Below are positions 1 to 7,801 of a stretch of DNA of 64,000 nt, one piece after another (position 1 is the stretch's first letter; each line of letters starts with the position of its first letter). The notes under the pieces are model-generated. The model searched no databases. It had not been told where the DNA came from and was given only the letters and a program-made list of their open reading frames with translations. This DNA is from Candidatus Gallionella acididurans (GTDB lineage: Bacteria; Pseudomonadota; Gammaproteobacteria; Burkholderiales; Gallionellaceae): the NCBI GenBank assembly GCA_001577345.1, contig LSLI01000004.1, forward strand, positions 1-64,000, in the 5' to 3' direction. Made by a program: the position numbers and the translations under genes.

Positions 1-1
1 T

Positions 2-307
2 TTCAAGGCGCGCTTCCCGCACATCCCGACCAAGTCCGGCCTGATGCTGGGCCTGGGCGAAACCGACGAGGAGGTGCTGGAGGTGATGCGCGACCTGCGC
101 GCGCACGACGTGAACATGCTGACGATAGGCCAGTATCTGCAGCCCTCAGATGGCCATCTGCCGGTGTTGCGCTATGCGCCGCTGGCATCCTTCTCTATGT
201 TCGAGCAGGCCGCGAAGGAGATGGGCTTCAGCCACGCCGCCTGCGGCCCGATGGTGCGCAGCAGTTATTTTGCCGACGAACAGGCCCATCAGGCCGGGGT
301 CATCTGA
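2..307 (+). CDS. lipA: Lipoyl synthase LipA, C-terminal part (gene enters from the left edge)
   Basis: About 100 residues read in frame from base 2 to a TGA at 305-307. They match the C-terminus of the radical-SAM enzyme that inserts two sulfurs into octanoyl-protein to make lipoyl groups. Diagnostic motifs are [15 protein letters not shown], the GQYLQPS stretch and the [15 protein letters not shown] tail. The N-terminal iron-sulfur cysteine motifs lie outside the window. The ATG at 44 in the ORF track is internal, since homology starts upstream of it. About 137 bp separate it from the cytochrome gene, which appears to have its own promoter, so the two are probably not cotranscribed. Confidence 0.95.
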   Translation, partial: FKARFPHIPTKSGLMLGLGETDEEVLEVMRDLRAHDVNMLTIGQYLQPSDGHLPVLRYAPLASFSMFEQAAKEMGFSHAACGPMVRSSYFADEQAHQAGVI

Positions 308-380
308 GCAGGCCCGCCTAAACCGCAGGTTATCAGTTCAGCCTATTCCTTCCGGGTTCCCGGTCTGCACATCGGGAGTA

Positions 381-409
381 TTGATTTGCGTCCCCATAAA
401 ATATATTGT
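381..409 (+). promoter_or_regulatory. Candidate sigma-70 promoter for the cytochrome c gene
   Basis: A TTGATT at 381-386 is followed after 17 bp by TATTGT (404-409), with an overlapping TATATT at 402-407, in an AT-rich patch that stands out from its surroundings. A small palindrome TGTATACA lies just downstream and could be an operator. The assignment rests on pattern only. Confidence 0.4.
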
Positions 410-444
410 GTATACATATATGATTTTTACCTTGGGAGACTGTT

Positions 445-765
445 ATGAAGATTCGTTATTTGATGTGCATGCTAGCCGGGCTGTCTGTTTCCGCCACTGC
501 GTTTGCAGCGGGTGATGCCGAGGCCCTTTTTATCAAAAGCAAGTGCAATGCATGCCACATGGAGGACAAGAGACTCCTCGGGCCGAAATTGAAAGATATC
601 GCCGCCAGGTATGCCGGGGATCCGGGCGCTCAAGCCATGCTGGAAAAAAAGGTGCGCTCCGGCGGATCAGGCGCGTGGGGCACGATGCCCATGCCACGCG
701 TGTCCAACTGGGTCAGCGATGCAGATATCAAGACTTTGGTGGCCTGGATATTGTCGCAAAAATAA
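445..765 (+). CDS. Small periplasmic c-type cytochrome (class I, c551/c552-like)
   Basis: A 106-residue protein with a Sec signal peptide (hydrophobic segment ending ATAFAA near residue 21) and one haem site, CNACH (C34, C37, H38). A methionine in WGTMPMP (M81 or M83) is the likely distal ligand. This is the usual size and layout of monohaem class I cytochromes that shuttle electrons in the periplasm. The start at 445 has a GGGAG Shine-Dalgarno about 9 bases upstream. It is monocistronic, with its own candidate promoter and a strong terminator. The electron partner (terminal oxidase, peroxidase or an iron-oxidation chain) cannot be told from this window. Confidence 0.9.
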   Translation: MKIRYLMCMLAGLSVSATAFAAGDAEALFIKSKCNACHMEDKRLLGPKLKDIAARYAGDPGAQAMLEKKVRSGGSGAWGTMPMPRVSNWVSDADIKTLVAWILSQK

Positions 766-787
766 ACGTCTTTCCCGCCTGAACGAC

Positions 788-824
788 AAGGCCGGCTTGA
801 AGCCGGCCTTGGTGTTTGATTTTT
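788..824 (+). terminator. Rho-independent terminator of the cytochrome c gene
   Basis: An 11-bp perfect inverted repeat (AAGGCCGGCTT / AAGCCGGCCTT, 788-810) with a minimal loop is followed by GGTGTTTGATTTTT. It sits 23 bp after the cytochrome stop codon. Confidence 0.8.
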
Positions 825-966
825 CGTGCCACATGCGCACTGCCCGGATGGAACGCTGTTCCCGCCAAGTCGGCATAGCGTTGCATCCTGACAACCCGAA
901 ACCGGAGCTTGAGGCTTACCTCTTCCGGCAGAGTATAATTGCGTCACTTTTTTCGCCTCATCCCCA

Positions 967-3003
967 ATGAATATTCTTTACGAAGAAGACGGCAGTTTCA
1001 AGGTCGGCAGCATCATGGCCGACAACACCACATCGCTCCAGATCGAAAGCCTGTCCGGCAAACGCAGCAAGGTGAAGGCTGCCAATGTGATGCTGCGCTT
1101 CACCCAGCCCGCGCTGTCCGAATTCATGGCCCAAGCCGATTCGCTGGCTGAAACCATCGAGGTGGATTTTCTCTGGGAATGCTGCCCGCCGGACGAGTTC
1201 GGTTCGGAGCAGATCGCCGCGGAATATTTCGGCCATGCGCCGAGTTCGCTGGAAGCCGCCGCGACGCTGATACGCCTGCATGGCGCGCCGATCTATTTCC
1301 ACAAGAAGGGCAAGGGCCGCTATCGCGCCGCGCCCCCCGAAGTGCTCAAGGCGGCATTGGCCGGGGCCGAGAAGAAGCGCCAGCAACTGGCATTGCAGGC
1401 GAGCATGACCGAGCAGCTCACCCGCTTCGAATTGCCCGCCGGGTTCGCCGAACATCTCACATATCTGCTGCCCCGACACGGTGGGGCGCAGCCCTCTGGT
1501 GCGGGAGGGGCAGCAAAGCAGATGCTCCCGCAATCGGCTGGCTTCGCCAGTAACGTGTCGCATCTGCTCTACAAGCCGGACCGCAACACCCTGGAAGTGA
1601 AAGCGCTGGAGGCAGCCTGCGCCGCGACGCATCTTTCCGCCGCGCACCTGCTGCAGCGCTGCGGCGCCCTGCCTTCCACGCAGGATTACCATCTGCAAAA
1701 ATTCCTGTTCGAGCATTTTCCCAAAGGCACCGGTTTCCCGCACGTCGAGCTGAGCGCGTGGGACGAATTGCCGCTGGCCACCGCGAGCGCCTTCAGCATC
1801 GACGACGCGACCACCACGGAAATCGACGACGCGTTTTCGGTCGAAAAGCTGGCCAATGGCAACTGGCGTATCGGCGTGCATATCGCCGCGCCCGCGCTTG
1901 GGATGCCGCGCGATTCGGACGGCGACAAGATCGCCTCACAGCGTCTCTCCACGGTATACATGCCCGGCGCCAAGATCACGATGCTGCCGGACAGCGTGGT
2001 GCAGGCTTTTACGCTGTGCGCTGATCGCGTGTGTCCTGCGCTGTCGATGTACAACGAGATAGACGCCGAAACGCTGGCGATACTGAGCCACGAGAGCCGC
2101 GTCGAGCGCATCCACATCGCGGCGAACCTGCGCCATGACACGCTGGAGCCACTGTTCAACGAGGAGACGCTGGCGGCCGGCAAGCTCGATTATCCCTATG
2201 CGGACGAACTGGCCGTGCTGTGGAAGCTGGTGCAGAAACTGGAAGAAGGTCGCGGCAAGTCGTCCGACAACAACGCGCAGCAGGTGGACTACAACTTCCA
2301 CATCGAGAATGACCCCTCCAGCGAGGATGCCAGGGTCAGCATCACCCAGAGACGGCGCGGTTCGCCGATCGACAAGGTGGTCTCCGAACTGATGATCCTG
2401 GTGAACAGCGAATGGGGAAAACACCTGGTCGAGCACGGCTTTGTCGGGATCTATCGCACCCAGCAGAACGGCAAGGTGAAGATGAGCACGGTCGCCGCGC
2501 CGCATCAGGGCCTGGGCGTGGCGCAATACATGTGGTCGAGTTCGCCGCTGCGCCGCTACGTGGACATGGTGAACCAGCGCCAGATCATCGCGATGCTGCG
2601 CGACGAGGAGCCGGCCTACCCCAGGAACGATCCGGCGCTGTACGCGACGATGCGCGACTTCGATACCATGTACACGGTCTATGGCGAATTCCAGAAGGGC
2701 ATGGAGCGTTACTGGTGCCTGCGCTGGCTGCTGCAGGAGCGCGAAAAGCTGGTTGCCCTCTCCCCAACCCTCTCCCGCGTTGCGGGCGAGGGGGCAAACG
2801 AATCGCTGCGCGAGTTTCTCGTTGATGCTGTCGTGCTGCGCGAAAACCTGGTCAAGCTCACCGGCATTCCGCTGGTGTTCCGTGTGCCTTCCCTGCCGGA
2901 ATTGCCTGCCAATACCCGCGTGCAGCTGGCTGTCGGCGAGATCGACCTGCTTGATCTGGACATACAATCGCGCTTCGTCGCGGCTATAGAGGTTGCTGCT
3001 TGA
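967..3003 (+). CDS. RNase II/RNase R family 3'-5' exoribonuclease (RNB domain)
   Basis: A 678-residue protein whose RNB catalytic domain is marked by SIDDATTTEIDDAFS (residues about 278-292), which supplies the metal-binding aspartates. The later SPLRRYVDMVNQRQ motif is also typical. The family degrades single-stranded RNA 3' to 5' in the cytoplasm. Two segments have no counterpart in the family as I remember it. One is at residues about 165-193 (LLPRHGGAQPSGAGG). The other, at residues about 597-611 (LSPTLSRVAGEG), is encoded by a GC-rich palindromic repeat. Both keep the frame. The stop overlaps the next gene's TTG start, so translation is probably coupled to the TonB-like protein. The exact paralogue name is not assigned. 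Confidence 0.9.
   Translation: MNILYEEDGSFKVGSIMADNTTSLQIESLSGKRSKVKAANVMLRFTQPALSEFMAQADSLAETIEVDFLWECCPPDEFGSEQIAAEYFGHAPSSLEAAATLIRLHGAPIYFHKKGKGRYRAAPPEVLKAALAGAEKKRQQLALQASMTEQLTRFELPAGFAEHLTYLLPRHGGAQPSGAGGAAKQMLPQSAGFASNVSHLLYKPDRNTLEVKALEAACAATHLSAAHLLQRCGALPSTQDYHLQKFLFEHFPKGTGFPHVELSAWDELPLATASAFSIDDATTTEIDDAFSVEKLANGNWRIGVHIAAPALGMPRDSDGDKIASQRLSTVYMPGAKITMLPDSVVQAFTLCADRVCPALSMYNEIDAETLAILSHESRVERIHIAANLRHDTLEPLFNEETLAAGKLDYPYADELAVLWKLVQKLEEGRGKSSDNNAQQVDYNFHIENDPSSEDARVSITQRRRGSPIDKVVSELMILVNSEWGKHLVEHGFVGIYRTQQNGKVKMSTVAAPHQGLGVAQYMWSSSPLRRYVDMVNQRQIIAMLRDEEPAYPRNDPALYATMRDFDTMYTVYGEFQKGMERYWCLRWLLQEREKLVALSPTLSRVAGEGANESLREFLVDAVVLRENLVKLTGIPLVFRVPSLPELPANTRVQLAVGEIDLLDLDIQSRFVAAIEVAA
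1461..1545. repeat. Probable in-frame palindromic insertion in the RNB gene (copy 1)
   Basis: CTGCTGCCCC at the left and GGGGCAGCA(AAGCAGATG) at the right form an imperfect inverted repeat around a GC-rich core. The encoded residues interrupt a stretch that reads LPAGFAEHL before and SAGFASNVSHLLYKPDRN after, as if the flank were duplicated. Boundaries are approximate. Confidence 0.45.
2756..2795. repeat. GC-rich CTCTCCCC-family palindrome inside the RNB gene
   Basis: The core CCCTCTCCCGC-GTT-GCGGGCGAGGG (2768-2792) is a hairpin with one mismatch, preceded by CTCTCCCCAAC. The same arrangement occurs in lysA, three times in hrpA and twice near ettA. It encodes LSPTLSRVAGEG in frame. Confidence 0.85.
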
Positions 3004-3884
3004 AATACGCGGCAAAATCAGGTTTATCGGCAGTCTTGCCGGGCTTCCGGACGAGAATATCCTTTTCGATGATGTTTTCGATCCTGCTGCACGCTTTCCT
3101 GATATTCGGCATTGCACTGGTGCTGCCGGATCCGCGCAGCGCCGCAAATTTCCTGCAACCGCTGCAAGTGGTGCTGGTCAACAGCAAGTCAAAATTCAGG
3201 CCCGTCCACGCCGATGCGCTGGCCCAGCACGATCTGGACGGCGGCGGGAATACTGCCGAAGCCCGCCGCGCCAAAAGCCCGTTGCCCGCGATCAGCGACG
3301 ACCGGAAGTTCACTCCCGAACAGCAAACCCGGCGCGTCGCGGCACTGGAAGAAGAATCCAAGCGCATGCTAACCAGACTCAAGAGCGACTACACGGCGGT
3401 GCAACCGGAACCCCAAAAGAAAAAAAGCGACTCGGACGACAACGGCGAAGAGCTGATGGAGAAATCACTGGAAATCGCCCGCCTCGAAGCGCAAATCGAC
3501 AAGAATTGGGATGCCTACCAAAAATTGCCTCGACGCAAGTTCGTCGGCGCGCGCACCCAGGAATACCGCTTTGCGCAGTACATAGAGGATTGGCGGATAA
3601 AGGTGGAACGCATAGGCAACCTTAATTACCCGGAACAGGCGCGCCGCCAGCATATCTTCGGCAAACTGCAACTCAGTGTTTCAATAAACAAGGATGGCAG
3701 CCTGGAAAGCGTGGAGGTGAACAAGCCCTCGGGATACCCCTTGCTTGATGCGGCAGCGTTGCGTATCGTCAAGCTGGCCGCCCCCTACTCCCCACTGCCA
3801 CCCAACATCACCAAGGATGTCGACATACTGACCATCACGCGCACCTGGTCGTTTACCCCGTCCGACACGCTGCGTAGTGAATAG
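3000..3884 (+). CDS. TonB-family energy-transducer-like protein
   Basis: A 294-residue protein with an N-terminal membrane anchor (MMFSILLHAFLIFGIALVL, residues about 24-42), a long charged linker with coiled-coil character, and a TonB C-terminal fold (residues about 207-280; LNYPEQARRQHIFGKLQLSV). TonB proteins pass proton-motive energy to outer-membrane receptors. Here the linker is acidic/basic rather than the classic Pro-Lys rigid rod, and no ExbB/ExbD genes lie nearby, so a different partner is possible. The TTG start at 3000 overlaps the RNB stop (TTGA), giving translational coupling. An ATG at 3069, just before the hydrophobic segment, is the alternative start. It is followed by aroE after about 80 bp. 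Confidence 0.75.
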   Translation: MKYAAKSGLSAVLPGFRTRISFSMMFSILLHAFLIFGIALVLPDPRSAANFLQPLQVVLVNSKSKFRPVHADALAQHDLDGGGNTAEARRAKSPLPAISDDRKFTPEQQTRRVAALEEESKRMLTRLKSDYTAVQPEPQKKKSDSDDNGEELMEKSLEIARLEAQIDKNWDAYQKLPRRKFVGARTQEYRFAQYIEDWRIKVERIGNLNYPEQARRQHIFGKLQLSVSINKDGSLESVEVNKPSGYPLLDAAALRIVKLAAPYSPLPPNITKDVDILTITRTWSFTPSDTLRSE

Positions 3885-3967
3885 GGTCCGCCGATGAATT
3901 CGGGAAAGCCCGGCTGATTTTCTTTAAAATGCGCCTAAATTTGCGCGCATTCAGGGTGCCTCTAAAA

Positions 3968-4774
3968 ATGACAGACAAATACGCCGTGATCGGCAACCCC
4001 ATCGCACACAGCAAGTCGCCGCAGATACACAGGATGTTTGCGGAGCAAGCCGGGCAGGACATCAGCTATGAAGCCATTCTTGCGCCGCCGGATGGCTTCG
4101 CTTCCGTTGTTGAACGCTTGCGCAAGGAAGGATACAAGGGCTGCAACGTCACGGTGCCGTTCAAGCAAAACGCCTATCAATTATCGAATCAGAAGCAATA
4201 TCTGTCCTACGACGTCGTTCACGCACACGCGGCAAACACTCTTGTGTTCAAGAGCGATGGTGTTCACCTCCACAACACTGATGGCATAGGACTGATACGC
4301 GATATACAGGATAATCTCGGCGTACTTTTACGCGGCAAGCGGGTGCTACTCATGGGTGCCGGTGGCGCGGCCAGAGGAGTACTTTCACCATTACGCGATG
4401 CTGGCGCAAATATCACCGTTGCCAACCGCACGGTAGACAAGGCAATTATTCTTGCCGAGCGATTCGTTGTGTCCAGTTGCAGTTACGAAGAACTTGCGGG
4501 CAAACAGTTCGATGTCGTCATCAACGCCACTTCCAGCGGCCTGTCCGGTGAAATGCCGCCGCTGCCGCCCGGCATCTTCGCTCCCGGCGCATTCGCCTAC
4601 GACATGATGTACGGGCGCGAAACGCCGTTCATGGCTTTTGCCCGCGCACACGGCGCTGCCGCGGTTTCCGACGGCCTCGGCATGCTGGTCGAGCAAGCCG
4701 CCGAATCATTCTTCATCTGGCGCGGCGTCCGCCCCGAGACCCGGCCGGTCATCGCTGCGCTGCGCCTGTCCTGA
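3968..4774 (+). CDS. aroE: Shikimate dehydrogenase (NADP+)
   Basis: A 268-residue enzyme that reduces 3-dehydroshikimate to shikimate in aromatic amino acid and folate synthesis. It starts MTDKYAVIGNPIAHSKSP, the substrate-binding N-terminus. NVTVPFK carries the catalytic lysine, NTDG the partner aspartate, and GAGGAARGV the nucleotide-binding loop. The length is normal for the family. The ATG at 3968 is preferred over the track start at 3929 because the conserved N-terminus begins there. Its last codons and TGA stop lie in a repeat-like CCTGAGCATGTCGAAGGG sequence that also carries the Shine-Dalgarno of mtgA. Confidence 0.95.
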   Translation: MTDKYAVIGNPIAHSKSPQIHRMFAEQAGQDISYEAILAPPDGFASVVERLRKEGYKGCNVTVPFKQNAYQLSNQKQYLSYDVVHAHAANTLVFKSDGVHLHNTDGIGLIRDIQDNLGVLLRGKRVLLMGAGGAARGVLSPLRDAGANITVANRTVDKAIILAERFVVSSCSYEELAGKQFDVVINATSSGLSGEMPPLPPGIFAPGAFAYDMMYGRETPFMAFARAHGAAAVSDGLGMLVEQAAESFFIWRGVRPETRPVIAALRLS

Positions 4775-4788
4775 GCATGTCGAAGGGA
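4765..4788. repeat. CCTGAGCATGTCGAAGG repeat fragment bridging aroE and mtgA
   Basis: The segment resembles the dispersed TCGACAGGCT(C/T)AG family; a reverse-oriented relative, CCCTTCGACAGGCTTAG, lies near 61366-61382. The aroE TGA is inside it and its AAGGGAAAG end is the likely ribosome-binding site of mtgA. Confidence 0.45.
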
Positions 4789-4796
4789 AAGCAATA

Positions 4797-5504
4797 ATGG
4801 GAAAATCCCGCAGCTGGCTGTTGCGTTGGGCCTGGCGCGGGGTGATGATATTGTTCGCCTTGCTGGTCCTGTACCAGGTGTGGCTGTTCGCCCATATCTG
4901 CTGGTGGGTGAAATTCAATCCTTCCAGCAGCGCGTTCATGGATACCCGCCTTGAACTGATGCAGAGCAAGAATCCGGATGCGACGCTCCAGCACCAGTGG
5001 GTTCCATACTCGAGAATTTCCGACAACCTGAAGCGCGCATTGGTCGCCTCCGAGGACGCGAATTTTGTCGACCATGAAGGTTTCGACTGGGAAGGCATAC
5101 ACAAGGCTTACGAAAAGAATCTCAGGAAGGGGAAAATCGTCGCCGGCGGTTCCACTATCAGCCAGCAGCTTGCCAAGAACCTGTTTCTTTCCACCAAGCG
5201 CACGCCCTGGCGAAAAATCGAGGAGGCGGCCATCACGCTGATGCTGGAGTCGGTGATGGACAAGCAGCGGATATTCGAAATCTACCTGAACGTCATCGAA
5301 TGGGGAAACGGTGTGTTCGGCGCGGAAGCGGCAGCGCGGCATTACTACCAGACGAGTGCGGCCCAGCTCACCGCGGAACAGGCAGCCAGGCTTGCCGCAA
5401 TGGTGCCCAACCCGCGCTACTACGACAGGCACCGTGAAGCACGCGGCCTGCAACTCAAGACAGCCATCATTCTGGAACGCATGAACGATGCGGAAATCCC
5501 CTGA
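4797..5504 (+). CDS. mtgA: Monofunctional peptidoglycan glycosyltransferase
   Basis: A 235-residue member of glycosyltransferase family 51 that polymerises lipid II into glycan strands at the inner membrane. One N-terminal transmembrane helix (WAWRGVMILFALLVLYQVW) is followed by the GT51 motifs ASEDANFVDHEGFDW (catalytic Glu), GGSTISQQLAKNLFLS and LEIYLN-type IFEIYLNVIEWG. No transpeptidase domain follows, as expected for MtgA. The ATG at 4797 has AAGGGAAAG about 7 bases upstream. The track ORF starting at 4638 runs through aroE in another frame and is not used. It lies 22 bp after aroE in the same direction, so probably the same operon. Confidence 0.95.
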   Translation: MGKSRSWLLRWAWRGVMILFALLVLYQVWLFAHICWWVKFNPSSSAFMDTRLELMQSKNPDATLQHQWVPYSRISDNLKRALVASEDANFVDHEGFDWEGIHKAYEKNLRKGKIVAGGSTISQQLAKNLFLSTKRTPWRKIEEAAITLMLESVMDKQRIFEIYLNVIEWGNGVFGAEAAARHYYQTSAAQLTAEQAARLAAMVPNPRYYDRHREARGLQLKTAIILERMNDAEIP

Positions 5505-5558
5505 GCGACGGAACAATGATATCTTTGCATTAACACGCGAATTTCACTTCACTGCGCG

Positions 5559-7013
5559 ATGACCGATACCAGCCAAGACCGCCATTACACCGAGAATGTT
5601 CAGAACAAACTCAAACAGGTTGAATCACTGCTGAACAAACTCGCCCTGCTGGAAAAAATAATTCACCGGCAGGACTTACCCCGCGAAGACCGTCATTCGC
5701 TGGTTGATACCCTTGCGCACAGGCAACACCTGGCCGCGCTGCGGCTTAAACTCGACAGCCTGCACCCGGCTGACATCGCTTACATACTGGAAGCCCTGCC
5801 TATCGAACGGCGCCTGCAGGTCTGGGACCTGGTCAAGACCGAACGCGACGGAAAGATACTGGTCGAGGTGTCCGAACCGGTGCGGGAGTCCCTGATCACC
5901 AGCATGAACCGGGAAGAACTAGACGCTGCCGCGGGCCGGCTGGATACCGACGAGATTGCCGACTTGGCACCTGATCTGCCGCACGACGTGATGCACGATG
6001 TGTTCAAGTCTCTGTCCATTGAAGAGCGTGAACAGTTGCACGCCGCGATCTCCTACTCCGGGGATTCTGTCGGCGCGCTGATGGATTTCAACATGATCCA
6101 TATCCGCGATGATGCCACGCTCGAATTGGTGTCGCGCTATTTGCGCCGCTTCGACGAACTTCCCGATCACACCGACCAGCTTTTTGTGGTCGACCGCGAT
6201 GATTGCTTCAAGGGTGTACTTCCGCTCAACCGGATTGTGGTGAACGAGCCGGAAGTTGCCGTCGGCAAGCTGATTATCACGGACACCCTTCAGTTGCACC
6301 CCGATGAAAAAGCCGAACAGGCAGCCCTGGCCTTTGAGCGCTACGGTCTCGTTTCTGCCCCGGTAGTGGACGAGGACGGCAAACTGGTCGGACGGGTGAC
6401 GGTGGACGTTGTACTGGACTTCATCCGCACCGGAACAGAAAACGACTTGTTGAACCAGGCCGGCTTGCGCGAGAAAGAGGATATCTTCGCCCCGGTTTGG
6501 GAAAGTGCGAAAAATCGCTGGACCTGGCTGGCACTGAATCTTTGCACAGTCTTCTTCGCCTCGCGCGTGATCGGAAGTTTTGAGGGCACGATTGTGAAAT
6601 TCGTCGCGCTGGCCACACTGTTGCCTATTGTTGCCGGTATTGCCAGAAATTCGGCGAACCAGACCACCGCCATCATCTTGCGCTCGCTGTCCATGGGGCA
6701 GATCACCCGGGATAATGCGCGCAGATTATTGCTGAAGGAACTTGCCATCGGCGTTTTGAACGGATTGGTATGGGGGGGTGTCTCCGGGCTGTTCGCTTAC
6801 TTCCTGTATCACAGCGTATCGCTGGGCATCGTGATGACAAGTGCGATGCTGCTCAACCTGATGGTGGGCGCAACCGCCAGCGTGGCCATTCCGCTCATCA
6901 TGCAAAAGCTGGGGCGAAACCCGGCTATCGGCTCAAGCGTATTGATCACCGCCATTACTGATAGCGGGGGATTCTTCATTTTTCTGGGATTGGCGACAAT
7001 CTTCCTGACTTAA
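5559..7013 (+). CDS. mgtE: Magnesium transporter MgtE
   Basis: A 484-residue protein with the full MgtE layout. A cytosolic N domain (about 1-165; LHPADIAYILEALP) is followed by a CBS pair (about 165-290; GLVSAPVVDEDGKLVGRVT). A C-terminal five-helix channel domain starts near residue 320 and includes LATLLPIVAGIARNSANQT, the conserved pore-helix sequence. MgtE passes Mg2+ down its gradient and closes when Mg2+ binds the cytosolic domains. No clear Shine-Dalgarno precedes the ATG, and the leader from mtgA is only 54 bp, too short for a magnesium riboswitch. Confidence 0.95.
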   Translation: MTDTSQDRHYTENVQNKLKQVESLLNKLALLEKIIHRQDLPREDRHSLVDTLAHRQHLAALRLKLDSLHPADIAYILEALPIERRLQVWDLVKTERDGKILVEVSEPVRESLITSMNREELDAAAGRLDTDEIADLAPDLPHDVMHDVFKSLSIEEREQLHAAISYSGDSVGALMDFNMIHIRDDATLELVSRYLRRFDELPDHTDQLFVVDRDDCFKGVLPLNRIVVNEPEVAVGKLIITDTLQLHPDEKAEQAALAFERYGLVSAPVVDEDGKLVGRVTVDVVLDFIRTGTENDLLNQAGLREKEDIFAPVWESAKNRWTWLALNLCTVFFASRVIGSFEGTIVKFVALATLLPIVAGIARNSANQTTAIILRSLSMGQITRDNARRLLLKELAIGVLNGLVWGGVSGLFAYFLYHSVSLGIVMTSAMLLNLMVGATASVAIPLIMQKLGRNPAIGSSVLITAITDSGGFFIFLGLATIFLT

Positions 7014-7210
7014 GGATTATCCGTGATGCCGGAATTGAAGACGCCGACCTAGGATGAGGCCGGACCGATCGGCAATGGCTTGGATCTTTACGCCGGGTGG
7101 CGTGGTCACCCGCGGCCGTAAAATAAAACCGCGGATCTATACAATCCCATTCAAGAGAAGCATGAACTGCGGCCCGCGCCGAAACTCGGGGTCGGGTGAA
7201 AGTTTCCGGG

Positions 7211-7246
7211 AAAACTGAAAATGGCGGGGAGCAAAGCTCCCGCGCC
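7211..7246 (-). terminator. Probable terminator of the histone-like gene
   Basis: GGCG-GGGAGC-AAA-GCTCCC-G-CGCC (7223-7246) forms a stem with one bulge. Read on the minus strand it is followed by ATTTTCAGTTTTC. It lies 15 bp past the histone stop codon. The rest of 7014-7260 holds nothing I can name. Confidence 0.6.
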
Positions 7247-7260
7247 ACTTGCAGGGTAAA

Positions 7261-7646
7261 CTATGCTCCCAGAATGCCCTTGCCGGCTTTCTTGGCTGCC
7301 GGCTTCTTGGCTACAGCCTTTTTTGCAGCCGGCTTTTTGGCGGCAACTTTCTTGGCTGCCGGTTTCTTGGCTACTGCTTTTTTTGCTGCCGGCTTCTTGG
7401 CGGCGACTTTCTTGGCTGCCGGTTTCTTGGCTACTGCTTTTTTTGCAGCCGGCTTTTTGGCGGTGACTTTCTTGGCTGCCGGCTTCTTGGCTACTATTTT
7501 TTTGCTGCCGGCTTTTTGGCGGCGACTTTTTTTGCTGCCGGTTTCTTGGCTGCCGGTTTCTTGGCTACTGCTTTTTTTGCTGCTGGTTTTGCGGCTGTTT
7601 TTTTCGCTACAGGCTTTTTTGTTGCGGGCGTCTTTGATGTTGCCAT
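7261..7646 (-). CDS. Histone H1-like AAKKP-repeat DNA-binding protein, split by a -1 frameshift
   Basis: The gene starts at ATG 7646 (GGAG 7 bases upstream) and reads [16 protein letters not shown] then AAKK repeats for 50 residues to tandem TAG TAG codons at 7491-7496. A -1 shift on the A7 run at 7497-7503 (zero-frame codons gcA AAA AAA then TAG) restores the repeat frame to the stop at 7261. The result would be about 128 residues ending [10 protein letters not shown]. Lys/Ala/Pro-rich proteins of this type bind DNA as nucleoid proteins. The track ORF 7261-7659 uses the wrong frame for its first 50 residues ([15 protein letters not shown]) and begins inside the ribosome-binding site. The DNA contains about three 60-bp repeats. 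Whether the shift is slippage, decay or a sequencing error is open. Confidence 0.8.
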
Positions 7647-7801
7647 TTTCATTCTCCATTAAATTTTAGAACTTTCACGATGACTCACTACACACCCAAA
7701 CGCACTGTTTCAGCGATAGACGCTTGCGGCATCGGTACTGTATCCACGTTTAAAAAATCGCGCAACAAATTTCGTGAGAATTTTCATTAAATCCGCAACA
7801 C

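Noticed and set aside
958-3147. Large minus-strand ORFs under the RNB gene (307 and 403 residues)
   Set aside because: Shadow frames of a high-GC gene; no coherent domain.
5505-5558. Magnesium riboswitch upstream of mgtE
   Set aside because: Only 54 bp separate mtgA from mgtE, too short for a known Mg riboswitch, and no leader hairpin is evident.
7196-7669. 157-residue plus-strand ORF rich in [15 protein letters not shown]
   Set aside because: Reverse-strand reading of the AAKK repeats of the histone-like gene; hydrophobic repeats are a by-product.
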